64,000 nt of DNA from Bacillota bacterium (GCA_019423125.1 JAHZBZ010000003.1:133993-197992), one strand, 5' to 3'; counted from the first letter of the stretch, positions 29,153-38,242 are shown. The notes: a model not told the origin generated them from the letters alone. Numbers and translations are program-made.

Positions 29153-29395
29153 ACGCATGCGCCCGCGCGCATCCGTGCGCGGGCGCCGCCGTTTTCGCCC
29201 GCGCGGGCGCCTCTGCGCGCGCCTTTTTTTGCGCGGAGCCGTCCCGCACAATACCCGCTTTTTTCGCCATGATATGCGCTGAAGCGCATTTTTCCCCCGC
29301 AAAAAGGGGAGATCTTTGTCGGATGCGAAAATGCGCATCTTTTTTTGATAAATTTCCGCGCCCGCGCGGGAATTTATATTTTGGCCTCTTATGTC
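29153..29395. other. non-coding gap with terminator hairpins
   Basis: This gap between the LRR gene and the nad promoter holds GC palindromes at its left (29159-29229) and AT-rich sequence at its right. I see no gene in it. Confidence 0.6.
29159..29229 (+). terminator. double GC hairpin ending in T7
   Basis: GCGCCCGCGCGC pairs with GTGCGCGGGCGC (ATCC loop, 29159-29186); a second GC-rich stem precedes T7 at 29223-29229. Confidence 0.7.
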
Positions 29396-29424
29396 TTGAC
29401 ACCTGTATATTTTTTGTGTATAGT
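29396..29424 (+). promoter_or_regulatory. nadABC-niaR promoter with possible NiaR half-site
   Basis: TTGACA, 17-base spacer, TATAGT. ACACCTGT (29399-29406) overlaps the -35 and resembles, from memory, the half-site bound by NiaR/YrxA repressors. niaR is the last gene of this operon, so feedback by niacin is likely. Confidence 0.7.
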
Positions 29425-29456
29425 ATGCGTGAAGAAAGAAAAGGAAAGAGGACGGA

Positions 29457-30353
29457 ATGGACACACAGAAGCTGAAAAATTTAAAAGAGCGGGCGAATGC
29501 GGTCATCCTCGCGCATTATTACGTGGACGAGAAGGTGCAGCGGCTGGCGGACTACGTGGGGGATTCCTACTATCTCGCCAAGGTCGCGGCAAAGACGGAC
29601 AGGAGCACCATCGTGTTCTGCGGCGTCCGCTTCATGGGCGAGAGCGCGAAGATCCTCAACCCCGACAGGCGCGTCCTTCTGCCCGCGCCGCAGGCGGACT
29701 GCCCGATGGCGCACATGGCGAAGGAGAATGAGATCGCGCGCCTGCGCCGCGAGATCCCCGACCTCGCCGTCGTCTGTTACATCAATTCCACCGCGCGGCT
29801 CAAGAGCTGTTCGGACGTGTGCGTCACCTCCTCCAACGCGGTGCGCATCGTCTCCGCGCTCCCCAACAGGAACATTCTGTTCATTCCCGACGAAAACCTC
29901 GGGAGCTTTGTCGCCGCGCAGGTGCCCGACAAGAAATTTTATTTTTCGGGCGGCTACTGCCCCGTGCACGCGCAGCTGCTCCCCGCAGACGTCGAGGCGG
30001 AAAAGCGCGCGCATCCCGCGGCGCGCGTGCTCACTCATCCCGAATGCAAGGAGGGGGTGCGCGCCCTCTCCGACTTCATCGGGAGCACGTCGGAGATCAT
30101 AGACTATGCAAAAAAGAGCGAGGCGGGGGAGTTCGTCCTCTGCACCGAGCCGGGCGTTCTGTACGAACTGCAGCGGCAGTGCCCCGCAAAGCGCTTCTAT
30201 CCCGTGACGCCCGTCTGTGCGGACATGCGCGCGATCACGGAGGAGAACCTGCTCTCCTGCCTGGAGACGGGCGCGGGCGAAGTGGTGCTGGACGAATCGG
30301 AAGCCGCGGCGGCGAGAAGGCCGCTGGAGCGCATGCTTGAGCTCGCAAAGTGA
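29457..30353 (+). CDS. nadA: quinolinate synthase
   Basis: A 298-residue NadA. The three cysteines that hold the catalytic [4Fe-4S] cluster are at Cys82 (ADCPMAHM), Cys168 (GGYCPVH) and Cys254 (PVCADM). Three quasi-repeated Rossmann-like domains are expected in this family. It condenses iminoaspartate with dihydroxyacetone phosphate to quinolinate. First gene of the nadA-nadB-nadC-niaR operon, starting 32 bases after the -10 box. Confidence 0.95.
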   Translation: MDTQKLKNLKERANAVILAHYYVDEKVQRLADYVGDSYYLAKVAAKTDRSTIVFCGVRFMGESAKILNPDRRVLLPAPQADCPMAHMAKENEIARLRREIPDLAVVCYINSTARLKSCSDVCVTSSNAVRIVSALPNRNILFIPDENLGSFVAAQVPDKKFYFSGGYCPVHAQLLPADVEAEKRAHPAARVLTHPECKEGVRALSDFIGSTSEIIDYAKKSEAGEFVLCTEPGVLYELQRQCPAKRFYPVTPVCADMRAITEENLLSCLETGAGEVVLDESEAAAARRPLERMLELAK

Positions 30354-30365
30354 GGGAATGAGATT

Positions 30366-31673
30366 ATGCCGGAAGACAAGATCAAAACGGACGTCCTCAT
30401 CGCGGGGACGGGCGTGGCGGGGCTGTGCTGTGCGCTCAACCTGCCCGCGGACATGCGCGTGCTCATGCTGAGCAAGGCGAAGGCGGACGAGAGCGACTCC
30501 TTCCTCGCGCAGGGCGGCATCTGCATGCTGCGCGGCGAGGAGGATTTCGCCGCTTATTTTGAAGACACCATGCGCGCGGGGCACTACGAGAACGACCCCG
30601 ACGCGGTGCGGCTGATGCTCGCGAGCTCGCAGGACATGATCTCCGAGCTGGTGGAAAACGGGGTGCAGTTCGCGCGCGACGGCGAGGGGAACTTCCGCTT
30701 CACGCGCGAGGGCGGGCATTCGCGCCCGCGCATCCTCTTTCACGACGACGTGACGGGCAGGGAGATCACGAGCAAGCTCCTCGCCCGCGTTCGCGAGCGC
30801 AAGAACGTGCGCATCCTCGAACAGGCGGAGCTCGTCGATCTGATCTGCACGCGCGGCCGCGGCGGCGTGTGCGGCGGCGGGATGGTGCGCTCGGTCGCGG
30901 ACGGGCGGCTGACGGACGTGTATGCGAAGTTCACCCTGCTCGCGACGGGCGGCGTCGGCGGGCTTTTCGAGAACTCCACCAACTACCGCCATCTCACGGG
31001 CGACGCGCTCGCGATCGCGATGAAAAACGGGGTAGAGGTGGAGCACCTCAACTATGTGCAGATCCACCCGACCACCTTTTATTCGGAAAAACACGGGCGG
31101 AGGTTCCTCATCTCCGAATCGGTGCGCGGCGAGGGCGCCGTGCTGTTGGACAAGAACGGCGAGCGCTTCTGCAACGAGCTGCTGCCCCGCGACATCGTGA
31201 CGGGCGAGATCCGCGCGCAGATGAAGAAGGACGGCACGAAGCACGTCTGGCTGGACATGCGCCCCGTCGGGGAAGCGACCGTCTGCGAGCACTTCCCGAC
31301 CATCCGCGCCCGCTGTCTGAAAGAGGGATACGACGTGCTCGAAGAGCCCATCCCCGTCGTGCCCGCCCAGCATTATTTCATGGGCGGCATCAAGGTGGAC
31401 CTGGACGGCAACACGAGCATGGACAGGCTGTACGCGGCGGGCGAGACCGCCTGCAACGGCGTGCACGGAAAGAACAGGCTCGCGAGCAATTCCCTGCTCG
31501 AAAGCCTGATCTGGGCAAAGCGCGCGGCGGCGGAAATGGCGCGGCGCAGGGGAGAGTACGACGCGGAAGTGACCGCCCCCGATCACGGGGCTTACGAAAA
31601 CTATCGCGCGCTCAAACAGGAATATGCAAAGATGATCCGCGAAGAGGCGGAGAGGGAGGAATGTTTTGATTGA
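30366..31673 (+). CDS. nadB: L-aspartate oxidase
   Basis: A 435-residue flavoprotein of the succinate dehydrogenase/fumarate reductase family. The FAD-binding start is VLIAGTGVAGLCCALNLP. Further conserved parts are LAQGGIC, LLATGGVGGLFENSTN, VQIHPTTFY and the C-terminal GETACNGVHGKNRLASNSL with LLESLIWAKRAA. It is about 100 residues shorter than E. coli NadB because the C-terminal helical domain is reduced, as in other Clostridia. It oxidises aspartate to iminoaspartate, probably using fumarate under anaerobic conditions. The stop overlaps the start of nadC. Confidence 0.93.
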   Translation: MPEDKIKTDVLIAGTGVAGLCCALNLPADMRVLMLSKAKADESDSFLAQGGICMLRGEEDFAAYFEDTMRAGHYENDPDAVRLMLASSQDMISELVENGVQFARDGEGNFRFTREGGHSRPRILFHDDVTGREITSKLLARVRERKNVRILEQAELVDLICTRGRGGVCGGGMVRSVADGRLTDVYAKFTLLATGGVGGLFENSTNYRHLTGDALAIAMKNGVEVEHLNYVQIHPTTFYSEKHGRRFLISESVRGEGAVLLDKNGERFCNELLPRDIVTGEIRAQMKKDGTKHVWLDMRPVGEATVCEHFPTIRARCLKEGYDVLEEPIPVVPAQHYFMGGIKVDLDGNTSMDRLYAAGETACNGVHGKNRLASNSLLESLIWAKRAAAEMARRRGEYDAEVTAPDHGAYENYRALKQEYAKMIREEAEREECFD

Positions 31674-32523
31674 CGAAGTGACGATGTGCATCCGCGCGGA
31701 CGAGCTCATCCGCTCCGCGCTTGCCGAGGACGTTTCCAACGAAGACGTCTCCACCAACTGCGTGCTCTCCGCGCGCACGGAAGGGGAGGCGGAACTGCTC
31801 TGCAAACAGAGCGGGGTCATCGCGGGTCTTCCCGTGTTCGCGCGCGTGTTCGCGCTTCTGGACGAGCGCACGCAGGTGACCTTTTACGCCAAGGACGGCG
31901 ATGCCGTTCAGAAGGGGCAAAAGCTCGCGACGGTGCGCGGCGACATGCGCGCCATCCTCACGGGCGAACGCACGGCGCTCAATTTCCTGCAGCGCATGAG
32001 CGGGATCGCGACGTATACCGCCGAAATGGCGAAGCTGCTCGAGGGCAGCGGGCTCAGACTTGTCGACACGCGCAAGACGACGCCGAACATGCGCCTTTTC
32101 GAGAAATACGCGGTGCGCGTGGGGGGCGGCGGCAACCACCGCTACAACCTCTCGGACGCCGTTCTGCTCAAAGACAACCACATCGGCGCGGCGGGCGGCG
32201 TCGCGCAGGCGATCGCGCGCGCCAGGGCATACGCGCCCTTCACGATGAAGATCGAGGTGGAGACGGAGACGCTCGCCATGGTGGACGAGGCGGTCGCCGC
32301 GGGCGCGGACATCATCATGCTCGACAACATGACGGAAGAGGAGATGCGCGAGGCGGTGCGCCGCATCGGCGGGCGCGCGCTCGTGGAGATCTCGGGCAAC
32401 GTGACGCGCGAGAACGTGAAAAAGCTCAGGGGCATCGGCGCGGACGTCGTTTCCTGCGGCGCGCTGACCCATTCGGCGCCCATCCTCGACGTGTCGCTGA
32501 AAAACCTGCATCCCGTGGGCTGA
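31666..32523 (+). CDS. nadC: nicotinate-nucleotide pyrophosphorylase (QPRTase)
   Basis: A 285-residue QPRTase. The TTG at 31666 lies 6 bases after GGAGG and is my chosen start; an ATG at 31684 is an alternative. Conserved motifs: GERTALNFLQRMSGIAT, LVDTRKTTPNMRLFEKYAV, GGGGNHRYNLSDAVLLKDNH, and the PRPP region IMLDNMTEEEM with VEISGNVTRENV. It makes nicotinate mononucleotide from quinolinate and PRPP. It overlaps nadB by 8 bases and precedes niaR by 8 bases. Confidence 0.95.
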   Translation: MIDEVTMCIRADELIRSALAEDVSNEDVSTNCVLSARTEGEAELLCKQSGVIAGLPVFARVFALLDERTQVTFYAKDGDAVQKGQKLATVRGDMRAILTGERTALNFLQRMSGIATYTAEMAKLLEGSGLRLVDTRKTTPNMRLFEKYAVRVGGGGNHRYNLSDAVLLKDNHIGAAGGVAQAIARARAYAPFTMKIEVETETLAMVDEAVAAGADIIMLDNMTEEEMREAVRRIGGRALVEISGNVTRENVKKLRGIGADVVSCGALTHSAPILDVSLKNLHPVG

Positions 32524-32531
32524 GGTGTGCG

Positions 32532-33038
32532 ATGAACGGTGAACAGCGGCGCAGGGAGATCGCGGGGATGTTGGGAGCGCAGCCCCTCTCCGCGGCGAGT
32601 CTTGCGGACAAATTCGGCGTGAGCCGACAGGTGATCGTGCAGGACGTCGCCCTGCTCCGCGCCGAGGGAGCGCAGATCATCGCGACAAACCGCGGCTACA
32701 TTGCCGCGGCGGCGCCGCGCGCCGAGCGGGTGTTCAAGGCGCGCCACACCGACGCGCAGGTGCTCGAAGAGCTGTATCTGATCGTGGACGCGGGCGGGTG
32801 CGTGGAGGACGTGTTCGTCTGGCACAAGGTTTACGGCAAGATCAGCGCGCACATGGGCATCGACTCGCGGCGCAAGGCGGAGCAGTTCATGGAGAAGATC
32901 CGAAGCGGCGTATCCACCCCGCTCAAAAACATCACGGGCGATTATCACTATCACACCGTCAGCGCGGACAGCGAGCGCACGCTGGACGAGATCGGAGAAC
33001 TTCTGCGCGCGCGCGGATTTCTCGCGGCGGGAGATTGA
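32532..33038 (+). CDS. niaR: niacin-responsive repressor NiaR (HTH plus 3H domain)
   Basis: A 168-residue transcription factor. The N-terminal winged helix (RRREIAGMLGAQPLSAASLADKFGVSRQVIVQDVALLR) is of HTH_11 type. The C-terminal 3H domain has its three conserved histidines in ARHTDAQVLEEL, VWHKVYGKISAHMGI and DYHYHTV. NiaR/YrxA binds nicotinic acid and represses NAD synthesis and niacin transport genes. As last gene of nadABC it would close a feedback loop. It starts 8 bases after nadC. Confidence 0.92.
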   Translation: MNGEQRRREIAGMLGAQPLSAASLADKFGVSRQVIVQDVALLRAEGAQIIATNRGYIAAAAPRAERVFKARHTDAQVLEELYLIVDAGGCVEDVFVWHKVYGKISAHMGIDSRRKAEQFMEKIRSGVSTPLKNITGDYHYHTVSADSERTLDEIGELLRARGFLAAGD

Positions 33039-33066
33039 AAAAATGGCATTTTGTGCCGAAAATCGC

Positions 33067-33095
33067 TTGACTTCTCTTTTATTTTTTCCTATACT
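33067..33095 (+). promoter_or_regulatory. promoter of the riboswitch-P-type ATPase unit
   Basis: TTGACT, 17-base spacer, TATACT; transcription should start near 33102, at the edge of the riboswitch. Confidence 0.8.
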
Positions 33096-33102
33096 GAAAA
33101 GG

Positions 33103-33240
33103 TAACTCAACAGAAACGTTGGGGGAGTAGCAGGCGCGGCAATGCCGCGTGGCAAGCCTTCATCCCGTGCCTTTCCGGCACAGGCTTTTGTCTTAAACAG
33201 CGAGACCCATACGAACCGCCCGTGCGCGTTTTGTATGGCC
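33103..33240 (+). ncRNA. yybP-ykoY (Mn2+) riboswitch aptamer
   Basis: The leader carries the two hallmark loops of this class: GGGGAGTAG at 33122-33130 and GAGACC at 33202-33207, separated by GC-rich hairpins (GCGGCAATGCCGC near 33137). The 3' side closes with CATAC/GTATG. An intrinsic terminator follows, and then a P-type ATPase, one of the standard partners of this riboswitch. Family knowledge: Mn2+ binding stabilises the aptamer and turns the gene on. Confidence 0.87.
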
Positions 33241-33258
33241 TCATTCCGTCTATTTTGA

Positions 33259-33289
33259 CCGCACACGAGCGATTTGTGTGCGGTTTTTT
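33259..33289 (+). terminator. expression-platform terminator of the riboswitch
   Basis: CCGCACAC pairs with GTGTGCGG, followed by T6. It lies between the aptamer and the ribosome site of the ATPase gene, so readthrough must be ligand dependent. Confidence 0.88.
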
Positions 33290-33322
33290 ATATGTCTGTA
33301 AAATCGCGCGGAGGTAATTGTT

Positions 33323-35980
33323 TTGAACGGTCATGAAAAGACGGCGGCGCAGGTCCTTTCCGAGCTCGGCGCGGACGCGGCGCACGGGTTGCGCTCGGAC
33401 GAAGTCACTGCGAGCCGCGAAAGGTACGGCGCAAACAGGTTCACCGAGGCAAAGAAGAAGTCCGTATTCCGACGCATCTTCGAAGCGGCGACGGAGCCGA
33501 TGATCGTACTTCTTCTGTTTGCATGGGCGATCACGATCGCGGTCAATGCCGTATCGGCGGCACGCGGCGGGCATTTCGACGTATATGAGTGCGTGGGGAT
33601 CTTTGTGGCGATCGTGCTCTCCGTCGTGCTGACGGTCGTCATGGAGGGGCGAAGCGCAAAGGCGTTCGAGGAGCTCAACAAGATCAAAGAGGGCATCGAG
33701 ATCAAAGTGGTGCGCGACGGGATCGTGCAGTACGTCCCGCAGCAGGAGCTCGTCGTCGGCGACATCGTCTATCTCGAGACGGGTAACAAGGTCGCCGCAG
33801 ACGGCAGGCTGATCGAGAGCATAGCCCTGCGCTGTGACGAGTCTTCGCTGACGGGCGAATCCATGCCCGCAAAGAAGGATGCCGAGGCGCTCCTTCCTGC
33901 GGACGCGCCCGTCGCCGAGCGGGCGAATATGGTCTATTCCGGCTGTTTCGTCACGGGCGGTTCGGGCAGGATGGTCGTCACCGATGTGGGCGACATGACG
34001 CAATTCGGGCTGATCGCGCGCGAGATCCAGGGCGGCGTCGAAGGTCAGACCCCGCTGCAGGAGAAGATGGGCAGGCTTGGCAAGATCATCACTCTGATCG
34101 GCGGCGCGTGCGCGGCGCTCATCTTCCTCATCCGTCTCGTCTATCTGATCGCGACGGGCACCCTCTCCTTCGAAGGGGTGTCTGGCGCATTCGTCTCGAG
34201 CATCGTCCTGATGGTCGCCGCCGTTCCCGAGGGGCTTCCGACCATCGTCGCGATCTCCCTCTCCATCAGCATCGCGCGCATGGCGCGGCAGAACGCGCTC
34301 GTTAAAAAGATGATCGCCTGCGAGACGGTGGGGTGTATCAACGTCATCTGTTCGGACAAGACAGGCACGCTCACCGAAAACCGCATGACGGTCGTGGATG
34401 TCTGGTCGCAGGGCGCGTTCGTACAGCCGTCCGCGTTTTCGGACGAGGAGATGTTGCAGAACTTCTGCGTCAACGGCACGGCGGACCTGTTGCGCGGCGA
34501 GGAGGGAGTGCGCTTCATCGGCAATCCCACCGAGGGCGCCCTGCTCGTGCTCGCCGAAAACTGCGGCGCGGACTACCGCGCGCGGCGTGAGGCGGCGCGC
34601 TTCGAGGAGGTGTATCCCTTCTCTTCGGAGACCAAAAACATGACCGTCGCGCTCGCGGAAGAGGGGGGCTATGCCGTCTACACGAAGGGTAGCCCCGAAA
34701 AGATCCTCGCGCTTTGCTCCGTCACGGAGGAAGAGCGCGCGCGCATCGAAGAGGTCATCGTCGGGTTGCAAAAGCGCGCCCGCCGCGTGCTCGCGTTTGC
34801 GCACAAGCGCGTCTCTTCCCGTCCCGCAAGCCGCGAGGATGCCGAAACGGGGATGACTTTCGACGGATTCGTCGGCATCGCCGACCCCCTGCGCGCCGAG
34901 GTGCCGCAGGCGGTGCACGCCTGCAAGACGGCGGGCATCGAGGTCAAGATGCTCACGGGCGACAATATCGTCACCGCGACCGCGATCGCCGAGGAGCTTG
35001 GGCTTCTGGAAGGGGACGCCGTCGCCGCCGAGGCGGGCGAGCTGGAGGCGCTCTCCGACGAAGAGTTCGCGCGCGTCCTGCCCCGCGTCCGCGTCATCGC
35101 GCGCAGCACGCCCCTTCTGAAAATGCGCGTCGTCAAGCAGCTGCGGAGCGAGGGCAATGTCGTCGCGGTCACGGGCGACGGCATCAACGACGCCCCCGCG
35201 CTCAAAAATGCGGACGTCGGCATCGCAATGGGTATCTCGGGCACCGAGGTGTCCAAGGAGGCGGCGGACATCGTCCTGCTCAACGACTCCTTCTCGACCA
35301 TCGTCACCGCCGTCAAGTGGGGCAGGGGCATCTACGAGAACTTCAAGCGGTTCATCCAGTTCCAGCTCACCGTCAACGTCGCGAGCGTCCTGCTCGTCTT
35401 CCTGTGCACGGTGATCGGATTGTTTGTGGAAGGCTTTGCTTCGCCCTTTTCCGCGCTCGATCTTTTGTGGATCAACCTGATCATGGACGGGCCGCCCGCG
35501 CTCACCCTCGGCCTGGAGCCGATGCGCGACGACCTGATGAGCCGAAAGCCTACGGCGCGCAGCGAAAACATCATTTCCGAGGGGATGCTGCCGCGGATCG
35601 TCGTCAACGGCGTGTTCGTCTGCCTCGTCTGCCTTGCCCAGCTTTCGTGGAACTTCCTCGGCGTAGAGCAAGCGGCGGTCGCGACTTCCGTGTTCACGCT
35701 GTTCGTCATGTTCCAGCTCTTCAATGCCTTTAACTGCCGCGAGCTTGGCAACGAGAGCATCTTCCCGCGCCTCTTCAAAAACAGGCTGATGCTCATCGCG
35801 TTCGTCGTGGCGTTCGCATTGCAGGTGCTGATCACGCAGTTCGGCGGCATCGTGTTCGACACCGTTCCGCTCGACGTGCTTTCCTGGCTCAAAGTCGTCG
35901 GCGTCGCGCTGTCCGTCATCGTGCTGGACGAACTCGTGCGGCTGGTGCGCCGTGCCGCAAGACGGAAGGCAGGGAAATAA
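33323..35980 (+). CDS. P2-type cation-transporting ATPase (Ca2+/Mn2+)
   Basis: An 885-residue P-type ATPase. The TTG start at 33323 follows GGAGG by 8 bases. Actuator motif SSLTGES, phosphorylation motif CSDKTGTLTE with Asp345, hinge TGDGINDAPALKNADVGIAMG. The M4 motif VAAVPEGLP and the M6 motif LLWINLIMDGPPALTLG (Asn and Asp for cation binding) fit PMCA/SERCA-type calcium pumps. The yybP-ykoY riboswitch upstream suggests that Mn2+ efflux is part of its job. Ten membrane helices are expected. It is a single-gene unit. Confidence 0.93.
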   Translation: MNGHEKTAAQVLSELGADAAHGLRSDEVTASRERYGANRFTEAKKKSVFRRIFEAATEPMIVLLLFAWAITIAVNAVSAARGGHFDVYECVGIFVAIVLSVVLTVVMEGRSAKAFEELNKIKEGIEIKVVRDGIVQYVPQQELVVGDIVYLETGNKVAADGRLIESIALRCDESSLTGESMPAKKDAEALLPADAPVAERANMVYSGCFVTGGSGRMVVTDVGDMTQFGLIAREIQGGVEGQTPLQEKMGRLGKIITLIGGACAALIFLIRLVYLIATGTLSFEGVSGAFVSSIVLMVAAVPEGLPTIVAISLSISIARMARQNALVKKMIACETVGCINVICSDKTGTLTENRMTVVDVWSQGAFVQPSAFSDEEMLQNFCVNGTADLLRGEEGVRFIGNPTEGALLVLAENCGADYRARREAARFEEVYPFSSETKNMTVALAEEGGYAVYTKGSPEKILALCSVTEEERARIEEVIVGLQKRARRVLAFAHKRVSSRPASREDAETGMTFDGFVGIADPLRAEVPQAVHACKTAGIEVKMLTGDNIVTATAIAEELGLLEGDAVAAEAGELEALSDEEFARVLPRVRVIARSTPLLKMRVVKQLRSEGNVVAVTGDGINDAPALKNADVGIAMGISGTEVSKEAADIVLLNDSFSTIVTAVKWGRGIYENFKRFIQFQLTVNVASVLLVFLCTVIGLFVEGFASPFSALDLLWINLIMDGPPALTLGLEPMRDDLMSRKPTARSENIISEGMLPRIVVNGVFVCLVCLAQLSWNFLGVEQAAVATSVFTLFVMFQLFNAFNCRELGNESIFPRLFKNRLMLIAFVVAFALQVLITQFGGIVFDTVPLDVLSWLKVVGVALSVIVLDELVRLVRRAARRKAGK

Positions 35981-36001
35981 AAAAACGAGACAACAAAAAA
36001 A

Positions 36002-36033
36002 GGAGGCGGGTGCCCGGACGGGCGCCCGCCTCC
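36002..36033. repeat. palindrome after the ATPase gene
   Basis: GGAGGCGGGTGCCC pairs with GGGCGCCCGCCTCC (one G-U). The A7 run lies on its left side, so a U run would only arise on the minus strand. It may still stop the ATPase transcript weakly. A second hairpin, GCGCCGCA/TGCGGCGC, is at 36084-36103. Confidence 0.7.
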
Positions 36034-36140
36034 CTTGCGCAAAACGCCGACTGCGGGGAGGCGCGCGGGCGGTTTCGCGCGTGCGCGCCGCATCTGCGGC
36101 GCGGGAGGGGAGGATTTGTGCGGGAAATTTGCAGAAAATA

Positions 36141-36169
36141 TTGACTTGCGCGCCGTTTTATATTATAAT
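36141..36169 (+). promoter_or_regulatory. promoter of the sensory hydrogenase operon
   Basis: TTGACT, 17-base spacer, TATAAT; leader of about 95 bases before the first gene. Confidence 0.85.
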
Positions 36170-36272
36170 AAAATTCGATAAAAAATTATCGAAACCGAAT
36201 GAGACGGCGCCCTGTGCGCGGTCTTTGCGCGTCCTTGCGGCGCGAAAAATTATATCGGAGAGGTCAAGGATT

Positions 36273-36518
36273 ATGGTGTTGAAGGTATGCGTGGGAAGTT
36301 CCTGCCATCTGCGCGGATCGTACGACGTCATCGAGGAGATGAAGCGTCTGATCAAAAAGTACGACGTCGAGGACAAGATCGACCTGCAGGCCACGTTCTG
36401 CGTGGGCAACTGCACACACGGCGTGAGCGTGCTCGCAGACGAGCTGCTCGTGCACGGCGCGAACAAGGACAACTGCGAGGAGCTGTTTCTGACGCAGATC
36501 TATCCGCTCGTCAAGTGA
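36273..36518 (+). CDS. thioredoxin-like [2Fe-2S] ferredoxin (NuoE C-terminal type, HfsA-like)
   Basis: An 81-residue protein starting at ATG 36273 behind GGAGAGG. It keeps the four Cys of the NuoE-type [2Fe-2S] fold: CVGSSCHLRG at the N-terminus and TFCVGNC in the middle. It lacks the N-terminal helical half of NuoE. It heads a four-gene operon with two [FeFe]-hydrogenase-like proteins and a phosphatase. A likely role is electron transfer to or from the adjacent H-cluster protein. The gap to the next gene is 16 bases. Confidence 0.88.
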   Translation: MVLKVCVGSSCHLRGSYDVIEEMKRLIKKYDVEDKIDLQATFCVGNCTHGVSVLADELLVHGANKDNCEELFLTQIYPLVK

Positions 36519-36534
36519 ACGGCGAAGGAGCGTT

Positions 36535-38241
36535 ATGATCCGTTATCTCGATTTCAAGGACGCCCGCTGCAAGGACTGTTACAAATGCCTGCGGGAATGC
36601 CCCGTCAAGGCGATCAGGGTGGAGGACCACCACGCGAAGATCATTGAGAGCCGCTGTATCCTGTGCGGCCACTGCACCGAGGTCTGCCCGCAGAACGCGA
36701 AGAGCGTGCACACCGAGCGCGCGGAAGTGGAGGCGTTGCTCGCGAAGGGCAAGGTCATCGCGTCCGTCGCGCCTTCGTTCGTCTCTTCCTTCGACTTGCA
36801 GGACTTCAACGTGATGAAGCTCGCGCTGGGCAGGCTGGGCTTTGCGGACGCGGAGGAGACCTCCGTCGGCGCGCGCGAAGTCACCGCGCAGTATAAGCGC
36901 CTGCTCGAGGGCGGCAAGTTCAAAAACTTCATCACTTCCTGCTGTCCTGCGGTCAACACGATGATCCAGCTGTATTACCCCAAGGCGCTGCAATACCTCG
37001 CGCCTGTCGATTCGCCCATGGTCGCACACGCGAAGATGCTCCGAAAAAAGCACCCCGATGCGAAGATCGTGTTCGTCGGCCCGTGCATCGCGAAAAAGCG
37101 CGAGGCGCGCGAGAGCGGGGTGGTGGACGGCGTGCTCACCTTCGAGGACCTTGCGGCGATGTTCTCGGACAAGGGGATCGTGCTGGACGAGATCGCCCGT
37201 CTGCCCGCGCACGGCGGCGGCGGGATCAACCGCGCCAAGTACTACCCGATCAGCCGCGGCGTCATCAAATCCTTTGAAAATTACATAGACGGCTACGAGT
37301 TCGTCGCCGTGGACGGCGCGCAGAAGTGCAAGGAGGTGCTCGAAAACATCGAGAGCCTTTCGGGCATGTTCATCGAGATGAACAGCTGCGACTCCGCCTG
37401 CGTCAACGGGCCCTGTTCGCTCGCGCTCAAGGCGGGCGCGCTCAAGGCGAACGCCGACATCCGTAAATACGTCAACCGCGACCTGCAGGAAAACGCTTCG
37501 GCCGCATACGAGCCCGCGCAGGACATCGACTTCACCTGCGTGCGCGAGCGCAAGCGCACCGAGGACTTTGTCCCGACGGACAGGCAGATCTCCGAGATCC
37601 TCGCCAAGACGGGCAAGACCAAGCCCGAGGACATGCTCAACTGCGGCGCCTGCGGCTACGACACCTGCATGGAAAAGGCGTGGGCGGTCGCAAACGGCTA
37701 CGCGAACATAGAGATGTGCGTGCCCTTCATGCGCGAGCGCGCGGAGAGCATGAGCTACGAGATCATCCAGACCAGCCCCAACGGCATCGTCCTGCTCGAT
37801 TCCGACCTCAACATCCTCGAGATCAACGGCAAGGCGAAGGAACTGCTCGGCATCCGCGAATACGATGTGAAGGGGAAGGGCATCTTCCACTATTTCAACC
37901 CCACCGACTTCGTGCTCGCCGTGCAGGACAAGAAGAACCTCTACAACAAAAAGGTACTGCTCGAAAAGACGGGCAGCTGGGTAGAGCTGACCATCGTCGT
38001 GCTCAAAGACGGCAAGGGCACCTATGCGGTGATGAAGGACATCACGCAGGAGACCAAGTCGGAAGAGCAGCTGGACAAGGTCAAGATGGAGACGCTCGCG
38101 ACGACGGACGAGGTCATCAAAAAGCAGATGCGCGTCGCGCAGGAGATCGCTTCCCTGCTCGGCGAGACGACCGCGGAGACAAAGGTCGCCCTCTTAAAGC
38201 TCAAAAAGACGCTGCAGGGCGACGACAACGGAGGCAAGTGA
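36535..38241 (+). CDS. sensory [FeFe]-hydrogenase-like protein with PAS domain (group C, HydS/HfsB-like)
   Basis: A 568-residue multidomain protein. Order: two [4Fe-4S] clusters (Cys12/15/18/22 and Cys41/44/47/51), the H-cluster domain (about 70-300), a third [4Fe-4S] motif (NCGACGYDTC, Cys370-Cys395), and a PAS domain (about 405-520) with a C-terminal helix. H-cluster motifs are L1 TSCCPAV (134-140), L2 VGPCIAKKREA (Cys184) and L3 EMNSCDSACVNG (Cys285, Cys289). Compared with catalytic enzymes, the L1 Trp is Val, the L2 Met is Gly, and the L3 Met two residues before the Cys is Asn. Such changes and the PAS domain fit a hydrogen sensor. It is directly followed by a PP2C phosphatase gene. Confidence 0.9.
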   Translation: MIRYLDFKDARCKDCYKCLRECPVKAIRVEDHHAKIIESRCILCGHCTEVCPQNAKSVHTERAEVEALLAKGKVIASVAPSFVSSFDLQDFNVMKLALGRLGFADAEETSVGAREVTAQYKRLLEGGKFKNFITSCCPAVNTMIQLYYPKALQYLAPVDSPMVAHAKMLRKKHPDAKIVFVGPCIAKKREARESGVVDGVLTFEDLAAMFSDKGIVLDEIARLPAHGGGGINRAKYYPISRGVIKSFENYIDGYEFVAVDGAQKCKEVLENIESLSGMFIEMNSCDSACVNGPCSLALKAGALKANADIRKYVNRDLQENASAAYEPAQDIDFTCVRERKRTEDFVPTDRQISEILAKTGKTKPEDMLNCGACGYDTCMEKAWAVANGYANIEMCVPFMRERAESMSYEIIQTSPNGIVLLDSDLNILEINGKAKELLGIREYDVKGKGIFHYFNPTDFVLAVQDKKNLYNKKVLLEKTGSWVELTIVVLKDGKGTYAVMKDITQETKSEEQLDKVKMETLATTDEVIKKQMRVAQEIASLLGETTAETKVALLKLKKTLQGDDNGGK

Positions 38242-38242
38242 G

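Noticed and set aside
36002..36033. Palindrome as the terminator of the P-type ATPase gene
   Set aside because: The A/T tract is on the wrong side for plus-strand termination; recorded only as a palindrome.
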